Shown here: positions 27,876 to 35,880 of the stretch, piece by piece
Numbering within the stretch: the first letter of the stretch is position 1
How the letters are laid out: each line of letters starts with the position of its first letter
Assembly (NCBI RefSeq): GCF_000381745.1
Contig: NZ_KB906967.1
Location: 62,001 to 126,000, forward strand
Length of the DNA stretch: 64,000 bases
Direction of reading: 5' to 3'
Source: Psychromonas ossibalaenae ATCC BAA-1528
Lineage (GTDB): Bacteria; Pseudomonadota; Gammaproteobacteria; Enterobacterales; Psychromonadaceae
Made by a program: the position numbers and the translations under genes
Notes under the pieces: model-generated
What the model was told of the DNA's origin: nothing
Seen by the model: only the letters and a program-made list of their open reading frames with translations
The model's database searches: none

Positions 27876-28709
27876 TTATTCTTTTAAACGAATACCGGCA
27901 TCTTCAATATCGATAAGGCTTTTTTTGTATAACTGACCAATCGCTTTTTTAAAGTTACCTTTACTCATCTTCAGAATTTTTGCGATTTTATCCGGCGAGC
28001 TTTTATCTGAAAGCTGCAGGTAACCCTGATGCTGATTCAGCGCCTGCATAACACGATCTGCCATGCCGTCAATTTTACTGTAACCCACTTCGGTCATGCT
28101 TAAATCGATTTTACCGTCTTCACGGACACGGCGGATGTAGCCTTTACATTTTTTGCCGATACCCATTTCACCAAACACTTCACTGGTAAACAATACGCCC
28201 CAGTGTTTGTCATTAACGATAGCTTTAAAGCCAAGATCCGTACGGTCGGCAATCAGCAGATCAACCTTTTCACCGGCACGGTAAGCTGCAGGTTCACGGT
28301 CTAAGAAACGATCCAGTTTTGAAGAAGCCACCAAACGCTCGCTGATATCGTCCTGATAAACATAAACAACATAACCGTAACCTTCTTTCATTGGAATTTT
28401 CTGCTGGTTAAACGGTACCAGAAGATCTTTTGGTAAACCCCAGTCTAAAAATGCACCTGCACGGTTAGTATCAATCACTTTTAATGAAGCAAATTTTCCG
28501 GCTTCTGCTTTCGCTTTTTGTGTAGTGGCAATCAGTCTGTCTTCTGAATCAAAGTACAGAAATACTGTTACAGTATCTCCGACTTTCATATCATCTGTAA
28601 CATAGCGGCGAGGCAACAGTATTTCGCCTTCTTCGATACCGTCAAGGTACATGCCGAAGTCAACTTGTTTGATGATAGTCAGCTCATTATAAGCACCAAT
28701 TTTAATCAT
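27876..28709 (-). CDS. cvfB: S1-domain RNA-binding protein, CvfB/YitL family
   Basis: This is a 277-residue protein of the CvfB type: three S1-like OB folds followed by a winged-helix domain. Visible parts are VDFGMYLDGIEEGEILLPRRY near the start, AGAFLDWGLPKDLLVPFNQQ in the second fold, LGFKAIVNDKHWGVLFTSEV, GYIRRVREDGKIDLSM, and the C-terminal DKIAKILKMSKGNFKKAIGQ. The Staphylococcus aureus homologue binds RNA and affects virulence-factor expression; the role in proteobacteria is not defined. A terminator shared with the preceding operon lies 20 bases past its stop. Confidence 0.85.
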   Translation of the reverse strand: MIKIGAYNELTIIKQVDFGMYLDGIEEGEILLPRRYVTDDMKVGDTVTVFLYFDSEDRLIATTQKAKAEAGKFASLKVIDTNRAGAFLDWGLPKDLLVPFNQQKIPMKEGYGYVVYVYQDDISERLVASSKLDRFLDREPAAYRAGEKVDLLIADRTDLGFKAIVNDKHWGVLFTSEVFGEMGIGKKCKGYIRRVREDGKIDLSMTEVGYSKIDGMADRVMQALNQHQGYLQLSDKSSPDKIAKILKMSKGNFKKAIGQLYKKSLIDIEDAGIRLKE

Positions 28710-28756
28710 ATTTGTTTCTCTTTATTTTTTATCTGTTGTTTAAATAGACTTTTATC

Positions 28757-29185
28757 TCAGTCTTTTGGTCGATTAATAACGGCTACAGTCAGTCTTGATG
28801 TACAGACCAGCTGCTGCCGTTCATTTTTAATTTCTATCTGCCAGATCTGGGTGCTGTAACCGATATGAACAGCCGTAGCCGTTCCGGTTACCAGACCTTT
28901 TTTCACACTGCGGATATGGTTGGCATTCACTTCCAGACCAACACAGACTCTGTCCTGCGGTACGGCTAAATTAGCAGCCACACTGCCGAGCGTTTCAGCC
29001 AGAACAACCGATGCGCCGCCATGGAGCAGACCATGAGGCTGATGCGTACGCGCATCAACCGGCATCGTAGCCTCAATAAAATCATCGCCGATCTGCGTAT
29101 ATTCAATACCCAGAAGCGAGATAATCGTATTCTCACTGGTGGCATTGATACGCGCCAGATCAGTATTCTTTTTCCACACTACCAT
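28757..29185 (-). CDS. menI: 1,4-dihydroxy-2-naphthoyl-CoA hydrolase (hotdog thioesterase)
   Basis: The 142-residue protein aligns by eye over its whole length with E. coli YdiI/MenI. Shared parts include VVWKKNTDLARINA, GDDFIEATMPVDARTHQPHG, the active-site stretch LLHGGASVVLAETLGSVAA and VGLEVNANHIRSV. It releases DHNA from its CoA ester in menaquinone synthesis, with broad acyl-CoA activity in vitro. Its ATG directly abuts the ydiJ stop codon (no gap), so it is translated from the same message, as in enterobacteria. Confidence 0.9.
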   Translation of the reverse strand: MVVWKKNTDLARINATSENTIISLLGIEYTQIGDDFIEATMPVDARTHQPHGLLHGGASVVLAETLGSVAANLAVPQDRVCVGLEVNANHIRSVKKGLVTGTATAVHIGYSTQIWQIEIKNERQQLVCTSRLTVAVINRPKD

Positions 29186-32100
29186 TTATAAAATCTCTAA
29201 CAGAGCCTGCACTGGATGTTTCAGCGTCTGTCCTTCAATACGTTTAACCTGACTGCGGCAAGAATAACCCGTTGCCAGGCAGCTGGCACGTTCGCGTTTT
29301 GCTATCTCAGCTTCCCAGCTTAGGCTATAAATCGCTTTTGAGTCAGCCAGTTTTCCAGCGTCATGACCGAAAGTGCCCGCCATACCGCAGCAGCCGACTG
29401 CCACATCACTCAGCTGACCGCCGAAATGAGTAAATATTTTCGCCCAGTCACCACTTGATGTCGGCTCAGCGGTTTTTTCAGTACAGTGGCCGAACAGGAA
29501 GAACTGTTTATCTTTCGACGCTTTAGCTTTCCCTTTTAGACGCGGCAATAACCACTCCTGAAACTGCAGTACATTAAAGTCACCACGCTGCTCACCTAAG
29601 GCATGCTTATATTCGTCACGGTAACAAAGCACCATCGCCGGATCCGCACCTAACATGGGAATATTAAGCTCGGACATCTTATTCAAAAACTCAGCAGTAT
29701 TTTTAGTTGTTTTAGCAAACTTATCTAAGAAGCCTTTAATATGCTGCGGTTTACCATTTGGCTTAAAGGGTAAAATCACCGGTTTATAACCCAGCTTTTT
29801 AATCGTTAATACCAGATCACGTACCACATCGGCATCGTAATAAGTGGTAAACGGATCCTGCACAATCAGCACATAAGATTCACGTTCAATCATAGGCAGC
29901 GCCTGCAGCTTAGCTAAATCAAACTCAGTGATATCCTGTTTGTGCAGTGATGTTTTTAACGTCGGGCTGGAAAGCAGCGGAATATCCACCATGCCGACAT
30001 ACTTTTCAGTCAGTGACGCCGTTAATTTCATCTTCATAAAGAAGTTAAAGAAATCCGGCATTTTGCCCATCAGCGGCGCGTACTGCTCTACGTAAGCGAC
30101 AAAATAATCTTTAACCGGGCGCAGATAACGACCGTGATAAAGGTGCATGAAACGTGCGCGGAAAGTCGGTACATCAACCTGAATAGGACACTGGCTAGTA
30201 CAGGCTTTACAGGCTAGACAGCCCTGCATCGCTTCCATCACTTCATGGGAGAAATCATATTCTCCCTTGCGTTTAGCTAATGTATTAGCAAACTTTTTAA
30301 ATACACCGGCGTTTTTACCGGCAAACAGATCACTTTCCAGCTGCAGCACATCAATATCGTTATTGGCTAACTGACGCAGCCATTCACGCATTAAACCGGC
30401 ACGGCCCTTCGGCGAATGCACGCGGTCACTGGTTAACTTCACCGACGGACACATAGGCGAGGTGGTATCGTAGTTAAAGCATAACCCGTTACCATTACAG
30501 TCTAAGGCTTCACTAAAACTTTCACGTACTTTAACCGGAATCTGTCGGTCATAGAAACCACGTTTCACCGCATCAACACTGACCAGCTGCTCATTTGATT
30601 CAATCGGCGTACAGATTTTACCCGGGTTAACCCGGTTATTCGGATCAAAAGCCGCTTTGATTTTACGCAGCTCAGTAAATAACTCTTCACCGAAAAATTC
30701 CGGACCGTATTCACTGCGGAAACCTTTGCCGTGTTCGCCCCACATCAGGCCTTTATATTTAGCAGTTAATGCCACCACTTTGTCGGAAATACGGCGCATC
30801 ATTTTTTCCTGCTCCGGATCGCACATATCCAGCGCCGGGCGCACATGCAGAACACCCGCATCAACGTGACCGAACATGCCGTAATGCAGGTAGTGATCAT
30901 CTAATAACTGACGGAATTCAATAATATAAGCGGCTAAGTTTTCCGGCGGTACACAGGTATCTTCAGCAAAAGCGATCGGTTTAGCAGAACCGGCAGTATT
31001 ACCTAATAAACCCACCGCTTTTTTACGCATGCCGTAAATACGGTTGATATCAGCAAGATCATCACAAATCTGATAAGCAATCACACCGGCTTTTTTATCG
31101 GCAATCAAAGCATCTAACTGGGCTGCTAAAGCGGCGACTTTTTCAGCCTGAATATCGGCATCTTCTTCAACAAACTCAACGATATTTAAACCGTCAACCA
31201 CTCTGCCTGGGACATCAGTGATCAGACTGCTGACGCTGTGCCAGACAATATCCTGTTTAGCCAGATTGAGTACTTTCGAATCAATGGTTTCTACTGATAA
31301 TGCATTAGCTTTAACCAGGAAAGGTGCATTCTGCAGAGCAGACTGGAAGCTGTCGTACTTAACATTAAACAGCGTCCGGTAAGTCGGGATTTTCTGAATA
31401 TGCAGTTTAGCTTCTGTGATAAACGCTAAAGAGCCTTCCGCGCCGCAAAGAAGTCGGGTTAAATCCACAGTACCGGTCTGGGCATCATAAACATGTTTTA
31501 AGTCGTAACCGGTTAAGAAGCGGTTTAACTTTGGAAAACCGTCTTCAATCTGCTGCTGCTTGCTGTCACAGGTTTCAATAACCTGACGGTAAATAGCGCC
31601 GATGCTGTCCTGACGTTCAACCTGTTCAATTAAATCCACCGCCGTTAGCGGCTGACTGTCTAACACCGAGCCGTCAACTAAAACCGACTGCAGCCCTAAA
31701 ACATGATCACTGGTTTTACCGTAAACTAAAGAGCCCTGTCCTGATGCATCACAGCTGATCATGCCGCCGATAGTGGCACGGTTACTGGTCGATAGTTCCG
31801 GCGAAAAAAACAATCCGTAGGGACGCAGATAATCGTTTAACTGATCTTTAACCACACCGGTCTGTACACGCACCCAGCCTTCAGCTTCATTAAGCTCAAG
31901 AATGTTGTTCATAAAACGAGACAGATCCAAAACAATATCGTTAGTTAACGACTGACCGTTAGTGCCCGTACCGCCGCCGCGCGGCGAGAAACGAATAGCG
32001 CTAAACTCTTCAAGCTGTGCCAGTTTACAAATTCTAACAATGTCCTGGGTCGATTTAGGGAAAATCACCGCCTGCGGTAAACACTGATAAACACTGTTGT

Positions 32101-32230
32101 CGGTAGCGACAGCCAGACGGCTGGCATAACTTTTTGCAATTTCACCTGAATAATCACTTTCATTTAACGCTTTGAGAAATGCGAAGGTATCTTGTTTGAT
32201 ATTCTCTTGGTGGCTTAAAATTGGGATCAT
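29186..32230 (-). CDS. ydiJ: FAD/Fe-S D-2-hydroxyglutarate dehydrogenase YdiJ
   Basis: The 1,014-residue protein has an FAD-binding PCMH domain (about residues 45-270, with FSPRGGGTGTNGQSL and ATIGGMISCDASGQGS), an FAD-oxidase C-terminal domain containing HVDAGVLHVRP and GEHGKG, and then an iron-sulfur part. The cluster motif CLACKACTSQCPIQVDVP is near residue 675, and a CCG-type region (GCCGMAGTFGHD) is near the end. YdiJ oxidises D-2-hydroxyglutarate made as a side product of SerA. The length is almost equal to E. coli YdiJ (1,018). It forms an operon with menI downstream. Confidence 0.9.
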   Translation of the reverse strand: MIPILSHQENIKQDTFAFLKALNESDYSGEIAKSYASRLAVATDNSVYQCLPQAVIFPKSTQDIVRICKLAQLEEFSAIRFSPRGGGTGTNGQSLTNDIVLDLSRFMNNILELNEAEGWVRVQTGVVKDQLNDYLRPYGLFFSPELSTSNRATIGGMISCDASGQGSLVYGKTSDHVLGLQSVLVDGSVLDSQPLTAVDLIEQVERQDSIGAIYRQVIETCDSKQQQIEDGFPKLNRFLTGYDLKHVYDAQTGTVDLTRLLCGAEGSLAFITEAKLHIQKIPTYRTLFNVKYDSFQSALQNAPFLVKANALSVETIDSKVLNLAKQDIVWHSVSSLITDVPGRVVDGLNIVEFVEEDADIQAEKVAALAAQLDALIADKKAGVIAYQICDDLADINRIYGMRKKAVGLLGNTAGSAKPIAFAEDTCVPPENLAAYIIEFRQLLDDHYLHYGMFGHVDAGVLHVRPALDMCDPEQEKMMRRISDKVVALTAKYKGLMWGEHGKGFRSEYGPEFFGEELFTELRKIKAAFDPNNRVNPGKICTPIESNEQLVSVDAVKRGFYDRQIPVKVRESFSEALDCNGNGLCFNYDTTSPMCPSVKLTSDRVHSPKGRAGLMREWLRQLANNDIDVLQLESDLFAGKNAGVFKKFANTLAKRKGEYDFSHEVMEAMQGCLACKACTSQCPIQVDVPTFRARFMHLYHGRYLRPVKDYFVAYVEQYAPLMGKMPDFFNFFMKMKLTASLTEKYVGMVDIPLLSSPTLKTSLHKQDITEFDLAKLQALPMIERESYVLIVQDPFTTYYDADVVRDLVLTIKKLGYKPVILPFKPNGKPQHIKGFLDKFAKTTKNTAEFLNKMSELNIPMLGADPAMVLCYRDEYKHALGEQRGDFNVLQFQEWLLPRLKGKAKASKDKQFFLFGHCTEKTAEPTSSGDWAKIFTHFGGQLSDVAVGCCGMAGTFGHDAGKLADSKAIYSLSWEAEIAKRERASCLATGYSCRSQVKRIEGQTLKHPVQALLEIL

Positions 32231-32405
32231 GTTTAAAACGCCCTAGTCCATTATTGAATTTGTAAGTTTCGACATAAAAATAGTTGTGGATAATATCACA
32301 AATTTTAAGCGGTTTGGCGAGAAAAATTAACCATGATTGAGCAGGTAAATATTGGATTTTAAAAGCTTGTTAATTCCTGTTAGAGGATGTTAAAAAAGCT
32401 TTGTA

Positions 32406-32441
32406 TTTTTAAAGATATGATGAATGTATGTCCCCAACTTT
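32406..32441. repeat. Island border repeat, copy A
   Basis: TTTTTAAAGATATGAT followed by GAATGTATGTCCCCAACTTT. The same 16 bases plus a similar tail recur in the same orientation at 35792-35826, and a degenerate relative of the GTCC...CTTTTCCTT tail lies near 34629. The copies bracket the defence-like genes. Confidence 0.7.
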
Positions 32442-32539
32442 CCTTAAAAAGCCTCAGATTTGTTTAACTATTTTTATTGCGGTCATTATGTGGTTTTGTT
32501 TATTGCGTTGCTTAGGGGCGGTTTAGGGGATGGCTTGAT

Positions 32540-32560
32540 GCCAATACATAATGCATTGGC
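32540..32560 (-). terminator. Hairpin downstream of the HNH nuclease gene
   Basis: GCCAATACA and TGCATTGGC form an eight-of-nine-pair stem ten bases past the HNH gene stop. There is no T-run, so it may act as a stability element rather than a terminator. Confidence 0.3.
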
Positions 32561-32569
32561 GATTGAAAA

Positions 32570-33235
32570 TTAAAAACCGTTTTCTAATTCAGGGTAAGCC
32601 TGATTCAAAAAACTATCATGTAGATATTGCCATCTCCAAAACGCACTAAATGGATGCTTAACATCAAGCATTGCTTCAATTACTTCTTTAGCTCCGTTCT
32701 TTATAGTTTTACCTGTCGATGGTTTCTTTAGCAAAGATCTTGCAGTAACAAATGTGACCATATAATCATACATTTGTTCAATCAATGACTCTCTACTGAC
32801 TCCACGTAATGCTGTATTTGTACTGTTGTAACACAATTTCAATAGGTTTACAGTCCTAGACGTTTCAGCACTAGGATTCGGATTATTAGCCTCAACGATA
32901 ACATCATCATCAATAGCAGGAGACATTCTTAAAGTGATTTCTCTGAATACATTAATAGAATTATCTGTGCAGTTTAATAAACCGACATGTGTTGAACTTT
33001 TTATACTATTACAGCGACTGCAAGAGTAAAAAAGGTTGTCCCAATCAAATTTATCGGCCTCAATAGACATATGAGGCTTAAAGTGTTCAACCTCTACATC
33101 TTGAATTTCATCTCTTTCACATAGATAACATTTTCCATGAAACATCGGTTTTAATATATTCACAACATCTGCATGATTATATATTTTTCTTGCTAGTGAT
33201 GCAGGCACCGCTTCTGGGCGAGTAACATTAAACAT
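32570..33235 (-). CDS. ptuB: HNH endonuclease, PtuB-like (Septu-type system)
   Basis: The 221-residue protein has a treble-clef HNH core: CYLC at residues 36-39, the catalytic EHFKPH at 50-55, WDNLFYSCSRCNSIKS at 65-80 with the second zinc pair, and a helical C-terminus. The arrangement matches the TIGR02646/PtuB type nuclease found with ABC-type ATPases in Septu defence systems and some retrons. Its start lies three bases after the ATPase stop codon, so the two are co-translated. The expected role is nucleolytic attack on phage or host nucleic acid on infection. No reverse transcriptase is nearby, which argues against a retron. Confidence 0.75.
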   Translation of the reverse strand: MFNVTRPEAVPASLARKIYNHADVVNILKPMFHGKCYLCERDEIQDVEVEHFKPHMSIEADKFDWDNLFYSCSRCNSIKSSTHVGLLNCTDNSINVFREITLRMSPAIDDDVIVEANNPNPSAETSRTVNLLKLCYNSTNTALRGVSRESLIEQMYDYMVTFVTARSLLKKPSTGKTIKNGAKEVIEAMLDVKHPFSAFWRWQYLHDSFLNQAYPELENGF

Positions 33236-33238
33236 TAC

Positions 33239-34486
33239 TTATTCTCCCTTTAAGTCGCTATCTAATATCGCCTGCTTACCCATGAGTAAAACTACCTTAG
33301 AGCGAGAATCTAATTCACTTTCATTTGTACTTAGCATAGCAACCAAGCTTTCTATTCTTGCTTTATTAGACTCAATTTCAGGAGTCAATTTAGATAGTTC
33401 TGATACAAGATCATCCAGAGAGTTTGATGTTGTTTTTACACCAAGTAAGCCTTTTGTTATCGCTTCATAAGAATACATTGAGAGATCTTCTAATTGCTCT
33501 AATCTACTTAGATCATAAATCACAGCATTATCTACAGACTGAATAACAAAAGGTGAGTGTGTTGATACTATAAATTGAACATTGGGGTACGCATTATCAA
33601 GAAAAGACAATATTTTCTTTTGCAGAGATACGTGTAAATGAGCATCTATTTCATCAATAATGGCAATGCCCGATAACTCTTTGGCTGTTATTCCTCTTAA
33701 TTCAACTTTCATTAACAGATCTGCATAAATGTTTAATATTGATGAATAACCTGATGATAATTGAGAAAATGTAAAGGGTGTTTTCCCTTTTTGATTTACG
33801 TAAAAAATCTTTTCTTTTTCTTTGTACTCAAGTACGAGAGTTTCGTCTTCAAATAGATAGCGTAGATCTGAAGTTATAACTTCTAACCAAGCATCTACTT
33901 TATTTTTCTCTTCTTCATCTTTACGCAACACATAAGCCATATACCCAGCATTCAAATAGGTTACAAGATATGATTCAAATGTAATAGATGAGTCTTGCAA
34001 CAAATCTTGATTTTGAGCTGTTTGCTGCATAGATAGGACTGTTTCATTTTGATTATTTCTGGCAAGGCCCCCATATTGACGAGTAGCGGTATATAAACGT
34101 AAAAGTAGTTTTTTTTGAAGTACCTTTTCTGTTACGTCATCCATATCATTGAGTTCAATGTGACAGTCATTATGATGTAAATGTCTATTGATTTGAACAA
34201 GCAGATTGTCAATATTAGTTTGGTAGTTCTTTTCTTGTAAGGAATTAAGATTTGGTGTATTTAAGGCGTTTTGATTTTTCAGTACCTGTGATAATTGATT
34301 CTTATATTGCTGCTGCTGATTAGAATTTAACCTTACCTTTAAATGAGAGAATATTTGATTAAGGAATTGAGTTTTTCCACAACCATTACCACCAGTAATT
34401 ATTAGGTTCTTACCTTGAAGATCAATTGATACTTTTTTTTCTGTATTGACTAAAATAGCATCTATCTTAGTAATGTATTTTTTCAT
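33239..34486 (-). CDS. ptuA: ABC-type ATPase, PtuA-like (Septu-type system)
   Basis: The start is set at the ATG at 34486 behind AGGAG, giving 415 residues. The SMC/Rad50-like ATPase parts are in order: Walker A GGNGCGKTQF near residue 30, a helical insertion with many Gln and Asn (about 45-200), the signature SQLSSGYSSIL, Walker B IAIIDEIDAHLHVSLQKKIL, and the switch histidine VSTHSPFVIQ. A C-terminal helical segment follows. Together with the HNH gene this is the two-gene Septu layout; PtuA oligomers hold PtuB and gate its nuclease. The pair sits in an A+T-rich island with border repeats, consistent with horizontal gain. Confidence 0.75.
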   Translation of the reverse strand: MKKYITKIDAILVNTEKKVSIDLQGKNLIITGGNGCGKTQFLNQIFSHLKVRLNSNQQQQYKNQLSQVLKNQNALNTPNLNSLQEKNYQTNIDNLLVQINRHLHHNDCHIELNDMDDVTEKVLQKKLLLRLYTATRQYGGLARNNQNETVLSMQQTAQNQDLLQDSSITFESYLVTYLNAGYMAYVLRKDEEEKNKVDAWLEVITSDLRYLFEDETLVLEYKEKEKIFYVNQKGKTPFTFSQLSSGYSSILNIYADLLMKVELRGITAKELSGIAIIDEIDAHLHVSLQKKILSFLDNAYPNVQFIVSTHSPFVIQSVDNAVIYDLSRLEQLEDLSMYSYEAITKGLLGVKTTSNSLDDLVSELSKLTPEIESNKARIESLVAMLSTNESELDSRSKVVLLMGKQAILDSDLKGE

Positions 34487-34549
34487 TATTGCTCCTAAAA
34501 ATATCACTTGTGTTAAAGTAACATTTTATTAAATAAATTTATTGCATAG

Positions 34550-34648
34550 TTAATAATTAAATAAAAAGGCAAGGCAACCATATGTTACATCTTTAAAAAT
34601 CATAAAGTTATGACCAAAAAGATTGGGATGTCCTGTCTTTTCCTTCAT
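34550..34648 (-). CDS. Short hypothetical peptide frame
   Basis: An ATG at 34648 follows AGGAG with a six-base gap and opens a 32-codon frame starting MKEKTGHPNLFGHNF and ending in a hydrophobic AFLFNY tail. It lies between the attC-like site and the ATPase gene, and begins inside a degenerate copy of the island repeat. I recognise no family. It may be a repeat-derived frame that is not expressed. Confidence 0.3.
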   Translation of the reverse strand: MKEKTGHPNLFGHNFMIFKDVTYGCLAFLFNY

Positions 34649-34663
34649 GTAGACTCCTGTAAA

Positions 34664-34774
34664 CCAACACTGTGTAAGGCGTGAGTAACGTAATACCGAA
34701 GCTTCTTAAACACGAAACTCTACGCAAACTAAAAATGCCACGCGTTACGAATCGCTCTTAAACGTTTTGTTATA
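34664..34774 (-). repeat. attC-like integron recombination site (VCR type)
   Basis: Read on the minus strand, the site begins TATAACAAAACG directly after the stop codon of the gene at 34775, contains AACGCGTGGC and GTATTACGTTACTCACGCC, and ends ACAGTGTTGG. The outer arms (AACAAAACGTTTAAGAG and CTTACACAGTGTTGG) are imperfectly complementary. The order and several blocks match the Vibrio cholerae repeat as I remember it, and the length of about 111 bases fits. No integrase gene is in the window. Evidence is pattern memory and self-complementarity, not a covariance-model search. Confidence 0.6.
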
Positions 34775-35752
34775 TTATTTTTCGTGTTCGGAATCGCTTG
34801 ATGATGAAGAATATTTGCTTTTAGTTCTTATGAAATCATTTATTAGCACAGTAGTATAAGAATTTGCCTCTTTTAGCAAAGATACATTTTTACTTCTTCT
34901 CGTCACAACAACTAGATAGATAAACCCTGTTAACATCATAAATGGAGACAGGTAAGCAAATGAAAAAAAGTTGGTAAGAAATTTTGCTAGCCCCAGAACT
35001 TCCCAGTTGATCTCAACTATTGAACCGCCATGTATTATACCTGCGCATATTATGGCAATAGAAAATAGGTACTCAATACCTCTAGAAACAAATGTAAAAT
35101 CAAGTTTCTTGTTAAGCCTGTCAATTTTCTTAACCTCATATAGCAAGCTTGAATCTAAACGACTTATATTATGTTTATATGTTGAGATGATATCTCTAAT
35201 AGATCTTAACTCTCTCGAATCAAAACCATTTTCGTATCTTTGTGCCGAGTTTATCTTTTTATCCTTATATACAAAATAACCACCGAGCTTTTGCACATCA
35301 AGCATACTCTCCGTGGTGATAAGCTGTCTTCCATAACGACTAAACAATGCAATTGGGAATATTATATTAACCTCTAGAGAATTAACCACTTCTTTCATTT
35401 CATGGATGCCAGTTGGAGAGTGATCTACTTCGAGAAGAGTCCTTGCATACTGTCGATACTTTTGTGTATTCAACAATGCTTGTTCTTGTAGAACCTTCAG
35501 GTTAGAAGTATCTGCCATATACACTTGCTTTAACTTAGATATAACTTTATTGTTCTTACTAGATTCAAGTTCTTGCCCCTTGGAATACAAATCAAACAAC
35601 ACAATATCTGGCGTAGCCTGATTTATAGCATCAATTAATTCTTTTCTATTGTTAAAAACAACAGTTTTCACTTTGCTAGTCACATTACCTGATGAGGTGA
35701 AATTTAAGCATCCTTTTCGATAGTCCAAGTCTAGGACATAGATTAATTCCAT
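34775..35752 (-). CDS. Receiver-like domain protein with two C-terminal membrane helices
   Basis: I do not recognise a named family. The ATG at 35752 behind GGAG gives 325 residues. The first 165 look like a response-regulator receiver fold: acidic pair at D8/D10, candidate phospho-acceptor D54 in IVLFDLYSKG, Ser138 in IALFSRYG, and Lys163 in GYFVYKDK. A helical insertion of about 65 residues lies between the D54 and Ser138 strands. A coiled stretch (about 180-215) leads to two membrane helices at roughly 226-243 and 266-284, then a Ser-rich acidic tail. Its stop codon runs straight into an attC-like site, so it has the form of an integron cassette. A membrane effector or sensor role is inference. 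Confidence 0.6.
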   Translation of the reverse strand: MELIYVLDLDYRKGCLNFTSSGNVTSKVKTVVFNNRKELIDAINQATPDIVLFDLYSKGQELESSKNNKVISKLKQVYMADTSNLKVLQEQALLNTQKYRQYARTLLEVDHSPTGIHEMKEVVNSLEVNIIFPIALFSRYGRQLITTESMLDVQKLGGYFVYKDKKINSAQRYENGFDSRELRSIRDIISTYKHNISRLDSSLLYEVKKIDRLNKKLDFTFVSRGIEYLFSIAIICAGIIHGGSIVEINWEVLGLAKFLTNFFSFAYLSPFMMLTGFIYLVVVTRRSKNVSLLKEANSYTTVLINDFIRTKSKYSSSSSDSEHEK

Positions 35753-35791
35753 TATGTACTCCAATCGCTAGTCGCATCTGCTTGAGATGAT

Positions 35792-35826
35792 TTTTTAAAG
35801 ATATGATAAATAGATGTCCCGACTTT
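35792..35826. repeat. Island border repeat, copy B
   Basis: TTTTTAAAGATATGAT followed by AAATAGATGTCCCGACTTT. It is a direct repeat of 32406-32441 with about 31 of 36 aligned positions equal, and lies just outside the receiver-like gene next to the gad terminator. Confidence 0.7.
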
Positions 35827-35828
35827 GA

Positions 35829-35860
35829 GGAAAAGAGGCAGCCAGGCTTCCGGTGCCTCT
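35829..35860 (-). terminator. Terminator of the glutamate decarboxylase gene
   Basis: On the minus strand AGAGGCA and TGCCTCT (35854-35860 and 35834-35840) form a stem with a 13-base loop, followed by TTTTCC. It starts about 20 bases after the gad stop codon. Confidence 0.6.
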
Positions 35861-35880
35861 AAAATATGAATCACCTCTAT

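Larger units (their letters stand above)
32231..32569. other. Left border of the accessory island
   Basis: About 340 bases with no gene between ydiJ and the HNH nuclease gene. It holds the border repeat at 32406 and a hairpin at 32540, and otherwise nothing recognisable. Confidence 0.4.

Noticed and set aside
32481-32530. GCGTTGCTTAGGGGCGG stretch as a second attC downstream of the HNH gene
   Set aside because: It resembles the end of a VCR only in a few bases, and no matching partner arm is found in the proper place.
32570-34486. Retron reading of the ATPase-HNH pair
   Set aside because: No reverse transcriptase gene and no msr/msd-like structure seen nearby; a stand-alone Septu-like system fits better.
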